A stretch of DNA of 63,219 nucleotides from JAILLW01 sp045629045 (GTDB taxonomy: Bacteria > Bacillota > Clostridia > Lachnospirales > Lachnospiraceae), in assembly GCA_045629045.1 (NCBI GenBank), contig JAZQQM010000023.1, forward strand, positions 1-63,219, read 5' to 3'. The stretch's first letter is position 1; each line of letters begins with the position of its first letter. The position numbers were made by a program, and so were the translations under genes. The notes beneath the pieces were generated by a model, which was not told the origin of the DNA, searched no databases, and saw only the letters and a program-made list of their open reading frames with translations. Shown piece by piece: positions 50,350-58,877 of this stretch.

Positions 50350-53181
50350 TTACAGTCTTCCCAAAATTTGAACTATCTTTGTCTTAACTTCTTCAAAAGC
50401 CACATCTCTTACTAAACTGTTAAGCTGTTTAACAAGAGTAGATGTTTCCTCATCAGGCATCATAAATCCGCTTATCTTAAGCATGGCATCATCTACTTCA
50501 TCCACGTCGAATTCATTAGCCGCGTTAATCATTCTTGATAATTCCGACTTAATTTTTTCTACGTTAACGCTCTCTTTGGCAGGTTCATCATCATCAAAGA
50601 AGCTTAAGGTTTCTTTGTAAGCACGATACATCTCAAGCAATGTCGGTGTTTTTGCCTTAATCAAATCAACATTATCAGATTTTCCTGCCATCTCCATTTC
50701 AAAAGACAATTCCGAAAGAGGGGTTGCGCCAAGCATTCTGGCCGTACTCTTAAGCGCATGAACCTCAATCGTATAATCATGAATGTTACCTTCATCCAAA
50801 AGTCTTTGAATTTTATTTGCCTTGTCATCAATCAAAGTGTAGAAGTCTTTAAGCACTTCATTGTACAACTCTTCCGTACCGCAATATTGAATTCCCAAAT
50901 CGCGGTCCAGGGTTCCGTATCCTTCCTTCATACTTGATTCCTCCCCATTTGTCACATCCTCAAAGCCGTTAGACTTAGGAGATGTTTCTTCTTGCTTCGT
51001 GCCGACATTTTCATTTACCAGATTGTCCGGCAACCACTTACGTATTTTAGCCTTTAATTCATTAACATCAATAGGTTTGCCAATAAAATCATTCATTCCC
51101 ACTTTATGGAATTCTTCAACCGCACCGGAAATTGCATTTGCCGATAAGGCGATAATCGGAATATTGGCATAATAAGAGCCTTCAAAATTCCTGATTTTTT
51201 CGGTAGCTTCAATACCGTCCATAACAGGCATCATATGATCCATAAGTACAAGATCGTATTTATTATCGGTAACCTTTCTAAGGGCTACCATACCGTTTTC
51301 GGCCACATCAATCTGAATCCGGGTCGGAGCCAGCAACCCCACGGTAACCTTAACATTTAATTCATTATCTTCTACAAGAAGGATCTTGGCATTAGGAGCT
51401 ACGAAATTGACATCATCCTTCTCACGGGAAGTATACTCAAACTTCTCGGCAGGGGTATAATCCACTACCGTCTGAGGTATTGTGTAATAGAATTCCGAGC
51501 CCTGGCCATACTCGCTTCGTACACCGATAGTACCGCCCATAAGTTCAACAAGCTGCTTGGTAATTGAAAGTCCAAGTCCCGTTCCCTCTTTGGCATGATT
51601 CTTCTTAGGGTCAACCTGAGAGAATGAATCAAATAATTTATTAACATCCTCTTCTCGGATTCCAAGTCCGCTGTCTTTAACGGAAATGCCAAGATTAATC
51701 TTATCGTCCCCTGTTCTTTCAGCAGTAACCGTCATTTTAACATAGCCAACATCCGTATACTTTATGGCATTATTCATAAGATTAATAATTGTCTGTCTAA
51801 TTCTTACCTGATCCCCGTACAGTTTGGCCGGAAGCTCTTTATCTATTTCAAAGCTAAGATGTATAGGCTTTTCGCCTACACGGGTTAAGAAAATAACCTT
51901 TAAATCGTTAATCATTGTAAGCGGTTCGTATTCATCACAAACTATCTCCATCTTACCTGATTCAATCTTTGAAATATCAAGAATATCGTTAATAATATCA
52001 AGAAGCGCCGCCCCCGAAGAACGAATATTTCTAAGATACTCCATATCATCCGGCGGAAGATTATCTCTTAGCATAATATCCGTAATACCCACAATTGCAT
52101 TCATAGGTGTTCTGATTTCATGCGACATACTTGATAGGAACAAGGACTTAGCCTCATTCGCTTCGACCGCTCTTTCCTTTTCGGCCTCAACTTCATTGGT
52201 ATATTTAACCGATTCGGTTATATCATCAAGAATATACAGATTACCTCTGAACAATTCCTTAAATACAAGTTCCTTATTAATAACCGCAAATGTAGAATCT
52301 TCAATTGTAAATCTGGTTTTGGAAACCGCACGGGCACGAAGATCCGAAATAACACCACTGTTTTCAGCCATAATGCCTTCCTTCAAATTAGGGAACAGCT
52401 TACGGGCTCTTGTATTAAGATATGCCAGTCTGCCGAAGGCATCCGTGGCAATAATAGGATCTTCCAAATCGTCAATCATATCATTCTTAACCATGTCGGC
52501 AGTATCAACAAGATCATACTTAAATAATGAAATAAGCATAAAGATAGACGCTAAGAAAAAGCCAAGATTCGTAGTATCATAACCGCCTGTTTTGCCCGTC
52601 AGGAACAGGATAAAACCTATAATTGAAAATATAGGTGCCTCAAGCATAAACCTTAACTGACGTCTTTCAACCTTTGAGGGCATCTTCGTTATTCCACGAA
52701 CTGCAATGATAACACCAATGGCAGAATATATTAAAGGAATTGCCTGATATATGTAATACAAAGGGCCATGGCCATATACATTATGCGGGAAGTATCCATC
52801 ATTTACGTATGTAATGGATGAATAGAATAAATGATGATAATCATTCGTAAATATTAAAAGCCATACCGCCATATGGAATGACAGCATAAGTATTCTGCCC
52901 CACCTTGGAACATCCACACGGCAATACATAAGAACGAACAGAAACAATCCTACCGGAATGAAAACCTTACCTAAATAAAGCATTCTGGTTGCAACATAAA
53001 ATGATTCGGAGGTTTTTGATGTTATTTCCATCAGATATCCTGCTGCATTAACCATATTGGCAATCAGATATAAGAAAAGATAGCCATGCATTCTGGTGTT
53101 AAGATGCATAAACACAACGCCGGCCTCAGCGGCAAGTATAAGAACTGTAATAAATTGCGAAATAATAAAAGCGTAGTACAT
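50350..53181 (-). CDS. Hybrid histidine kinase with 7-TM sensor, receiver and Hpt domains
   Basis: A 943-residue membrane sensor. Seven hydrophobic segments fill residues 1-225 (7TM histidine-kinase N-terminal type). A PAS-like stretch follows (about 240-320), then the dimerisation box MSHEIRTPMNAIVG with His near 353. ATP-binding N and G boxes are NLMNNAIKYTD and GTGLGLSI. A receiver domain has DLVLMDHMMPVMDG (Asp near 647), and a C-terminal Hpt has VHALKSTARMLGA (His near 806), with a further helical tail. All phosphorelay residues are present. The output regulator is not in the window; a free Hpt protein is encoded at 54328. Confidence 0.93.
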   Translation of the reverse strand: MYYAFIISQFITVLILAAEAGVVFMHLNTRMHGYLFLYLIANMVNAAGYLMEITSKTSESFYVATRMLYLGKVFIPVGLFLFVLMYCRVDVPRWGRILMLSFHMAVWLLIFTNDYHHLFYSSITYVNDGYFPHNVYGHGPLYYIYQAIPLIYSAIGVIIAVRGITKMPSKVERRQLRFMLEAPIFSIIGFILFLTGKTGGYDTTNLGFFLASIFMLISLFKYDLVDTADMVKNDMIDDLEDPIIATDAFGRLAYLNTRARKLFPNLKEGIMAENSGVISDLRARAVSKTRFTIEDSTFAVINKELVFKELFRGNLYILDDITESVKYTNEVEAEKERAVEANEAKSLFLSSMSHEIRTPMNAIVGITDIMLRDNLPPDDMEYLRNIRSSGAALLDIINDILDISKIESGKMEIVCDEYEPLTMINDLKVIFLTRVGEKPIHLSFEIDKELPAKLYGDQVRIRQTIINLMNNAIKYTDVGYVKMTVTAERTGDDKINLGISVKDSGLGIREEDVNKLFDSFSQVDPKKNHAKEGTGLGLSITKQLVELMGGTIGVRSEYGQGSEFYYTIPQTVVDYTPAEKFEYTSREKDDVNFVAPNAKILLVEDNELNVKVTVGLLAPTRIQIDVAENGMVALRKVTDNKYDLVLMDHMMPVMDGIEATEKIRNFEGSYYANIPIIALSANAISGAVEEFHKVGMNDFIGKPIDVNELKAKIRKWLPDNLVNENVGTKQEETSPKSNGFEDVTNGEESSMKEGYGTLDRDLGIQYCGTEELYNEVLKDFYTLIDDKANKIQRLLDEGNIHDYTIEVHALKSTARMLGATPLSELSFEMEMAGKSDNVDLIKAKTPTLLEMYRAYKETLSFFDDDEPAKESVNVEKIKSELSRMINAANEFDVDEVDDAMLKISGFMMPDEETSTLVKQLNSLVRDVAFEEVKTKIVQILGRL

Positions 53182-53197
53182 AATGCCCTCGTTTTTA

Positions 53198-53226
53198 TTG
53201 TAGACTAAATCTATTCATGCTATTAT
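53198..53226 (+). promoter_or_regulatory. Promoter giving a leaderless pseG mRNA
   Basis: TTGTAG (53198-53203) and TATTAT (53221-53226), spacer 17 nt, with the pseG ATG 6 nt after the -10 box. On the other strand TACAAT overlapping the same -35 may serve the divergent kinase gene. Confidence 0.6.
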
Positions 53227-53232
53227 GAAGCC

Positions 53233-54336
53233 ATGAAAACCATTTGTATCAGAGTAGACGGGAATAAAGAAATTGCAACAGGACACATCGGAAGATGCCT
53301 TTCTGTTGCTCAGGTATGTAATTCCCCCCTAACAGATAACATTATAACGCAAACTGCCGTGATTTTCATCGTTTCTGATGAAAATAGTAAAAAAATTCTC
53401 GAAGAAAGATTTGAAAAAACAGACAATTTCGAAATAGTTGTTCTTAACACTCCTTACAAAGATATGGAAACGGAACTTCCGGCACTTATTAAAATCCTGG
53501 ACAAAACAGCCTGTTCATGCCTGTTAGTTGATTCCTACTTCGTTACGGAAAACTATCTTAAGCAGCTTCACAAGGCCCTTAAGGCCAGGGATTGTCGACT
53601 CGCATACATAGATGATTTGCAACAATTGTCTTGTTATGACACCGATGTCATAATCAATTACGGTATCACTGATGCACCTGCAATTTATCAAGATGTACCA
53701 ACAGTTCTTATGGGACCTCCATTTACTCCCTTAAGAGCACAGTTTAGTAATAAATCCGGTGATGCCCAAAATGTCGGCAATACCGACAAAAACACGACAA
53801 ATATTTTCATTTCTTCAGGAGGCATAGACTCACAGAATATGTCCGTCCTGCTTATTAATGCTATTATGAATTCTCAATTATCCGTAAAGGATACCACGCT
53901 TTCGTTCCATGTGTTAACAAGCAGACTCAACTCACATTTTGAAGAACTTATATCTTTGTCCGATATGGACAAAAATATACATATATACGAAGGTGTAAGC
54001 GATGTTGCCGGAATAATGAAGCAGTGTGATTTTGCCATAAGTGCAGGCGGAACCACCCTTAGTGAACTATGTGCTATGGGGATTCCCGCAATTTCCTACC
54101 TTAATGCAGATAATCAACGCAAGGGCATTGAAGAATTCGCAAAGAATGAAATCATCCCTTACGCCGGAGATGTTACCGACGAAAAAAATAAGGATGCTGC
54201 CATCGACAACATCCTAAAACTCATAAATCAATTCTTTAACCTGCCTGTTAACAAGCAACGCAATATATCCGACAAAATGCGCAATTACATTGACGGACAT
54301 GGAGCCTGCAGAATTGCCTGTGAATTATTAAAGTAA
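53233..54336 (+). CDS. pseG: PseG-like UDP-sugar hydrolase (pseudaminic acid pathway)
   Basis: A 367-residue GT-B-fold protein. The N-terminus (CIRVDGNKEIATGHIGRCLS) and the C-terminal AISAGGTTLSELCAMGIPAI are the PseG hallmarks; the former includes the conserved His. PseG removes UDP from the altrose intermediate in pseudaminic acid synthesis, used to glycosylate flagellin or capsule. No other pse genes are in view, so a related use cannot be ruled out. Its 3' end overlaps the convergent Hpt gene by 9 nt. It appears to be translated from a leaderless mRNA. Confidence 0.8.
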   Translation: MKTICIRVDGNKEIATGHIGRCLSVAQVCNSPLTDNIITQTAVIFIVSDENSKKILEERFEKTDNFEIVVLNTPYKDMETELPALIKILDKTACSCLLVDSYFVTENYLKQLHKALKARDCRLAYIDDLQQLSCYDTDVIINYGITDAPAIYQDVPTVLMGPPFTPLRAQFSNKSGDAQNVGNTDKNTTNIFISSGGIDSQNMSVLLINAIMNSQLSVKDTTLSFHVLTSRLNSHFEELISLSDMDKNIHIYEGVSDVAGIMKQCDFAISAGGTTLSELCAMGIPAISYLNADNQRKGIEEFAKNEIIPYAGDVTDEKNKDAAIDNILKLINQFFNLPVNKQRNISDKMRNYIDGHGACRIACELLK

Positions 54337-54654
54337 GGTATCCATTTCTTTGGCCAGTTCGTCAAACAAAGCACATGCAGCTGCGTGATTGGCTTCAACA
54401 TATGCATAATCACTGTCTTTGCAGGCAAATTCCAATTTCTTAAAGGTTTCCGAAACACTTTCGGCGCCGACCGTAAGTGAACTGCTCTTCATTGAATGGG
54501 CCTGAATTCTGTAATTATCCCAGTCCTTGGCATCAAAGCACTTCTTAAGTTCGTCAATAATTCCGGAATTCCTAAAATCCGAAAGAATCTCGGCAAAAAG
54601 TTCTTCCATTCCGCCGCAGTAAGTTAATGCTAAATCTTTGTTAATAAGTGACAT
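54328..54654 (-). CDS. Histidine phosphotransfer (Hpt) domain protein
   Basis: A 108-residue four-helix Hpt protein with the phospho-accepting motif AHSMKSSSLTVGAE. The start resembles the Hpt region of the large kinase (AEILSDFRNSG). It could shuttle phosphate from the hybrid kinase at 50350 or another kinase. Preceded by the deacetylase gene on the same strand. Confidence 0.9.
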   Translation of the reverse strand: MSLINKDLALTYCGGMEELFAEILSDFRNSGIIDELKKCFDAKDWDNYRIQAHSMKSSSLTVGAESVSETFKKLEFACKDSDYAYVEANHAAACALFDELAKEMDTLL

Positions 54655-54679
54655 AATAAATTCCCCCTAAAATTATTAT

Positions 54680-55327
54680 CTATTTATTGTCTTCATCGTA
54701 TCTTTTTGTTTGTAATGCATTTGAATAAACTATACCGCTGTGAGCGCGAGGTGTGATACCTTTGTTCTTAAACACATCACTTATGGTTACGAACTCATAA
54801 CCTTCTTCAAGTAGCTTGGGAATAATAACATCAAGAGCCTTAACCGTCTCAACATTTCCCTCCAAATCATGAAGAAGAATAATGCTTCCGTCCTCTGCAG
54901 TTTCAAGAACTAATCTTGCACGTTCATCTGCCATAACAGTCGGATCCCAGTCAAGTCCGTTAATACCGCAGATAAAAGGAAGATCGATGTTTTCAACCAT
55001 GGTCTCATTAACAAGAATGAACGGCGGTCTGAAGAACTTGGGATACTCTCCCGTGATTTCGTATATCTTTTTACTGCAGTAATCGATTTCCTCCTTGATG
55101 GTATCAGGATCCATCTTGGTCATATCCTGATGGGACTTCGTGTGATTTGCTATTTCGCAGCCCATCTTAACTTCTTCCTTAACCGATTCAACAGATTCCG
55201 GTGTTATCAAATCCGCTATAAGGAAAAACGAAGCAACAACATTGTATTTCTTAAGAATGTTAAGCACCTCGACGGTTGTTGTCCTATTAGGTCCGTCATC
55301 AAATGTCAGTGCAATCTGTTTACTCAT
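54680..55327 (-). CDS. Polysaccharide deacetylase (NodB homology domain)
   Basis: A 215-residue carbohydrate esterase 4 enzyme. Catalytic and zinc motifs: IALTFDDGPN (Asp pair), EIANHTKSHQDM (His-x3-His), FFRPPF and the LHDLEGN region. There is no signal peptide or anchor, unusual for cell-wall deacetylases, so either it acts inside or export is by another route. Same operon direction as the neighbouring redox genes. Confidence 0.9.
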   Translation of the reverse strand: MSKQIALTFDDGPNRTTTVEVLNILKKYNVVASFFLIADLITPESVESVKEEVKMGCEIANHTKSHQDMTKMDPDTIKEEIDYCSKKIYEITGEYPKFFRPPFILVNETMVENIDLPFICGINGLDWDPTVMADERARLVLETAEDGSIILLHDLEGNVETVKALDVIIPKLLEEGYEFVTISDVFKNKGITPRAHSGIVYSNALQTKRYDEDNK

Positions 55328-55340
55328 ATAAGCTATACCC

Positions 55341-55997
55341 CTACATATTCATTTTTGATGCCCGCTCATAGTATTGCGGGTAAAAGTCCTCATTACCATT
55401 ATACGGCTCTTTAAACAAAGTGTTAAGTATTAACATATTAATACTTTTGATAACTTCATCATTGGTATCTTCCGTAAAACGTGCAGTAAAGGATTTTAAT
55501 AAATCATGGTAATGAAGTATATACTTTTCATATTCACCAAGCGATGGAATTCCCAGCCATTTTTTGAGTTTAATCTTATTCTTGGTGCCGTAGGCGCATT
55601 CATTTACCTGAAGGAAATAGCTGAATCCGTCATTTTCGTAGATGCGTCCCATTGGAAACAGTCTGCAAAAGCCCGGGCGGAAATCATGTACGGTGCATCT
55701 ACCTTCATCGGACAAAAAACCGCATGATTTCGTATCCTGCTGCATCAGAATATGAGGGGCTATGATACCGTCCACAACACGAAGGGATATTTTGCCGTCG
55801 GCCAGCAGCCCTTCGAAGCTTAATGCCGTAGCTTTACAAAGCATATAAATATCGTATGGATCGAGAATAATCGTATCATCCATTTCATGGCAGCACTCGG
55901 AACAACCCTTACAATCGTTGCACTCAATTTTTACCATATCATTGGCATGATATCTTTTGCCGTCTGAAATTTCGTCTATATCTATTTCACGTATCAT
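55341..55997 (-). CDS. YkgJ-family cysteine-cluster protein
   Basis: A 218-residue protein with the zinc/iron-chelating Cys cluster: CNDCKGCSECCHEMDD, then a second set SCGFLSDEGRCTVHDFRPGF and CRLFP. Proteins of this family bind a metal, possibly an iron-sulfur or zinc centre; reaction unknown. Its ATG overlaps the stop of the FAD oxidoreductase (ATGA), so the two are translationally coupled. Confidence 0.9.
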   Translation of the reverse strand: MIREIDIDEISDGKRYHANDMVKIECNDCKGCSECCHEMDDTIILDPYDIYMLCKATALSFEGLLADGKISLRVVDGIIAPHILMQQDTKSCGFLSDEGRCTVHDFRPGFCRLFPMGRIYENDGFSYFLQVNECAYGTKNKIKLKKWLGIPSLGEYEKYILHYHDLLKSFTARFTEDTNDEVIKSINMLILNTLFKEPYNGNEDFYPQYYERASKMNM

Positions 55998-57361
55998 AAT
56001 TCCGCAATTTTACGTGCCACATACACTCCGCTTGCCGAAGCATGCGAAAGGGAATGGGTAACTCCGCTGCCGTCTCCTATGATGTACAGTCCCGGATACC
56101 TGGTTTCAAGGTTTTCGTCAACATCAACTTCCATATTGTAGAACTTAACCTCCACCCCGTACAAAAGTGTATCGTCATTGGCCGTACCAGGTGCAATCTT
56201 ATCAAGGGCATAAATCATTTCCATGATTCCGTCAAGAATTCTCTTGGGAAGAACAAGACTAAGGTCTCCCGGTGTAGCCTTTAATGTGGGCTGAACCATG
56301 CCTTCATCAAGACGTTTCTGGTTGCTTCGTCTTCCGCGTACCAAATCGCCGAAACGTTGAACAATAACTCCGCCTCCTAGCATATTTGAAAGTCTTGCTA
56401 TACTTTCGCCGTATCCGTTGGAATCCTTAAAGGGCTCCGAAAAATGTTTTGAAACAAGAAGGGCAAAATTGGTGTTTTCGGTCTGAAGTTCCGTACTTTC
56501 GTAACTGTGACCGTTAACCGTAATAATTCCGTTAGTATTCTCATTAACTACGATTCCGTGAGGATTCATACAGAAGGTACGTACGGCATCTTCGAATTTC
56601 TCGGTACGGTATACAATTTTGCTCTCATACAGTTCATCCGTAAGATGTGAAAAAATAACCGCCGGAAGTTCAACTCTGACACCTATGTCAACTCTGTTAC
56701 TCTTGGCCGGAAGGTCGAGATGCTCACAAACTTCTCCCATCCATTTACTTCCGCTTCGTCCTACGGAAACAATACATTTACTGCAGGTAGATTCACCACC
56801 CTCATATATAACTTTGTATCCGCCTTCTATAACCTCGATATCCAAAACTGCCGTATCGAACTTAAAATCCACCGTATCCTTAAGGTAATCATAAAGATGT
56901 TCAAGAACAACATAATTCTTGTCGGTTCCCAAATGTCTTACTGAAGCATCAAGAAGTTTAAGCTTGTTCTGCATGCATACCTTTTTAAGATTGGTGCCTG
57001 CCGTAGAATAAAGTTTGGTACCCTCTCCGCCATTGTTCATGTTGATTTCATCAACATACTTCATAAGTTCAATGGCCTTGGCATTTCCCACATGTTCGTA
57101 TAATGTTCCGCCAAAATCATTGGTAATATTATACTTACCGTCAGAAAAAGCACCTGCTCCGCCGAAGCCGCTCATTATTGAGCAGGACTGACATTTAACG
57201 CAGGTCTTCACCTTATCACCGTCTATAGGACATTTTCTTTTACTTAACTCTTTGCCGGCCTCAAAAACGGCAACCTTTAACTGTGGTGCCAGTTTCTTAA
57301 GCTCGTAGGCCGAATAAATTCCACCGGGGCCCGCCCCGATTATAATCACATCATAATTCAT
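55994..57361 (-). CDS. FAD-dependent oxidoreductase (COG2509-like)
   Basis: A 455-residue flavoprotein, with dinucleotide motif IIIGAGPGGIYSAYELKKL and the Cys-rich CPIDGDKVKTCVKCQSCSIM followed by SGFGGAGAFSDGKYN, as in the COG2509 uncharacterised dehydrogenase group. The C-terminus LYIIGDGSGVTHSLSHASAS contacts FAD. The Cys cluster suggests a bound metal or Fe-S site. It lies 23 nt after the small double-glycine peptide gene and overlaps the YkgJ-type gene. Confidence 0.9.
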   Translation of the reverse strand: MNYDVIIIGAGPGGIYSAYELKKLAPQLKVAVFEAGKELSKRKCPIDGDKVKTCVKCQSCSIMSGFGGAGAFSDGKYNITNDFGGTLYEHVGNAKAIELMKYVDEINMNNGGEGTKLYSTAGTNLKKVCMQNKLKLLDASVRHLGTDKNYVVLEHLYDYLKDTVDFKFDTAVLDIEVIEGGYKVIYEGGESTCSKCIVSVGRSGSKWMGEVCEHLDLPAKSNRVDIGVRVELPAVIFSHLTDELYESKIVYRTEKFEDAVRTFCMNPHGIVVNENTNGIITVNGHSYESTELQTENTNFALLVSKHFSEPFKDSNGYGESIARLSNMLGGGVIVQRFGDLVRGRRSNQKRLDEGMVQPTLKATPGDLSLVLPKRILDGIMEMIYALDKIAPGTANDDTLLYGVEVKFYNMEVDVDENLETRYPGLYIIGDGSGVTHSLSHASASGVYVARKIAEL

Positions 57362-57384
57362 TACTTAATCCAGTACCCTTTGTA

Positions 57385-57606
57385 TTATTTCAATTTACTT
57401 TTATCTTTAAGTGCATCAAGTGCTTCTTCGGCAGCATGACGGGTCACACCGTATGTATCCATATATTTTTCAATCCATTTATCCTTATCTTTTATGTTAT
57501 CACCGGGATATTTGGTCAAATCAAACTTAGCATCCATAGGATCCGTATCAACATTTCCCACACCGCCAACTACATTATTTAATTCATCTGCATTTAACAT
57601 TTTCAT
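57385..57606 (-). CDS. Small protein with a double-glycine-type leader
   Basis: A 73-residue protein beginning MKMLNADELNNVVGGVGNVD. The E-L-x-x-V-x-GG pattern at residues 8-15 resembles the leader of peptides cut after Gly-Gly by C39-peptidase transporters. The following 58 residues are acidic/basic mixed, without Cys, ending in helical EEALDALKDKSKLK. GGAGGG lies 6 nt before the ATG, and TGGTATAAT gives an extended -10 promoter 22 nt further up. Whether it is exported, a bacteriocin-like precursor or simply an intracellular protein is open. Confidence 0.7.
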   Translation of the reverse strand: MKMLNADELNNVVGGVGNVDTDPMDAKFDLTKYPGDNIKDKDKWIEKYMDTYGVTRHAAEEALDALKDKSKLK

Positions 57607-57627
57607 ATACTACCCTCCATAAGTGAA

Positions 57628-57636
57628 ATTATACCA
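57628..57636 (-). promoter_or_regulatory. Extended -10 promoter of the double-glycine peptide gene
   Basis: TGGTATAAT on the minus strand, with the palindromic repeat module beginning 8 nt upstream of the TATAAT, so the -35 region lies inside the repeat and has no TTGACA-like match. Confidence 0.55.
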
Positions 57637-57640
57637 CAAG

Positions 57641-57733
57641 TGTGACAGCAGGGACGGTTCTTTTTGTCACATTCGTTGATTTTGTGGCCTTTCTGAAAAA
57701 AGTGTGACAGAAAGAACCGTCCCCACTGTCACA
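57641..57733 (+). repeat. 93-bp palindromic repeat module, simple form
   Basis: Unit 57641-57671, a 31-nt spacer and an inverted unit 57703-57733. The whole module can fold back on itself as well as each unit folding alone. Its right end contributes the TGA stop of the phosphoesterase gene. Confidence 0.9.
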
Positions 57734-58868
57734 TTATGTCGATAATGACGATTTCGGATTTGCATCCGGATTTGAACTGAATTTCCCAGTCACTGATGCC
57801 TGAAGTGGTTATAAAATCAGTATTGCCGATAGTTTTAAGACCGTAAATCGAATCATTCATTCCAAGCCACACCCCAACCCATGTGATAGGAATCATCTGA
57901 CCGCCATGGGTATGACCGCTAAGGACCAAATCAGCTTCGGCCGCAGCTTCGTTTTCGTAATCCGAAGGCTGATGATCAAGCACTATGGAATATGTACTTT
58001 TATCAATATTCTTAAGCAGCGAAGCTATGGGAGCTCTGCCGTAGCCCTCTTTATTTTCGAAGGATTTATCCAGTCTGCCCACAATCGCGTAGCCCTCGCA
58101 GGGACAAAGCGTATCATCTGTCATTACATTAACGCCGCATTCTTTAAGGTATGTGCCTAATTGCGCACCGTTATAGCCTCGCGACGGAACGGATTCCGAA
58201 TCGTTGTAGCCATAATCATGATTCCCGTATACGTAGTAAACACCGTATTTCGAATTAAGTTCTCCAAGTGCCTTTGCGGCGGCTGTCATGTCATCATAAC
58301 CGGACCCATCATCAACGAAATCACCTGCAAGAACAACAATATCGGGATTGTAATCATTGATTGCACTTATTTTCTTGGCAAATCCCCTGCCATCTTCCAG
58401 CGTACCCACATGGGAGTCGGCTATAAGTGCAATCCTAAGTGGTTGTATATCTTTGTCCGTATATACCGTGTATTGTGTAATCCACACATTGTGGGCAAGG
58501 AAGTAGCATACCGACAAATAAACAATCGTTGATGCCACGGCAATAATGCCCACGTAGTAGGGGCGATTGGTAGTTTCTTTGGAAGGAGCATGGTATATCT
58601 TTTTAACAAGATACGTAATTGCACCTATCAAAAGATAGAACATCACGAAATGCAGCAGCACAATCATTGCGTTAATAAATCCCCATACAAAGTAAACGGC
58701 CCCGGTAACAATAAAAATACACAGTAAGGCCCACAGTCCGGCAATTTTAGGATTTCCCTTCGATAATTTATTTATGAAATTAAACTTGGCCACCTGTTTG
58801 GTCAGATAAAAGATTCCTGCCACAAAGGCTATAAAAGTAAGCCCCAGGAATACTATCCATATACTCAT
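57729..58868 (-). CDS. Membrane-anchored metallophosphoesterase (YkuE-like)
   Basis: A 379-residue protein with four hydrophobic segments in the first 130 residues, then a calcineurin-like phosphoesterase domain probably facing outside. Metal-site motifs are IALIADSHVG, VVLAGDFVDDG, YVYGNHDYG and LSGHTHGGQM. Substrate unknown. The last two codons and stop (ATA ATG TGA) run into the repeat module, so the native C-terminus may have been changed by a residue or two. Confidence 0.9.
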   Translation of the reverse strand: MSIWIVFLGLTFIAFVAGIFYLTKQVAKFNFINKLSKGNPKIAGLWALLCIFIVTGAVYFVWGFINAMIVLLHFVMFYLLIGAITYLVKKIYHAPSKETTNRPYYVGIIAVASTIVYLSVCYFLAHNVWITQYTVYTDKDIQPLRIALIADSHVGTLEDGRGFAKKISAINDYNPDIVVLAGDFVDDGSGYDDMTAAAKALGELNSKYGVYYVYGNHDYGYNDSESVPSRGYNGAQLGTYLKECGVNVMTDDTLCPCEGYAIVGRLDKSFENKEGYGRAPIASLLKNIDKSTYSIVLDHQPSDYENEAAAEADLVLSGHTHGGQMIPITWVGVWLGMNDSIYGLKTIGNTDFITTSGISDWEIQFKSGCKSEIVIIDIM

Positions 58869-58877
58869 ACCGTTACC

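Noticed and set aside
51824..52582. Long plus-strand frame opposite the histidine kinase
   Set aside because: Antisense shadow of a gene with strong domain matches; Ser/Ile-rich composition is typical of such frames.
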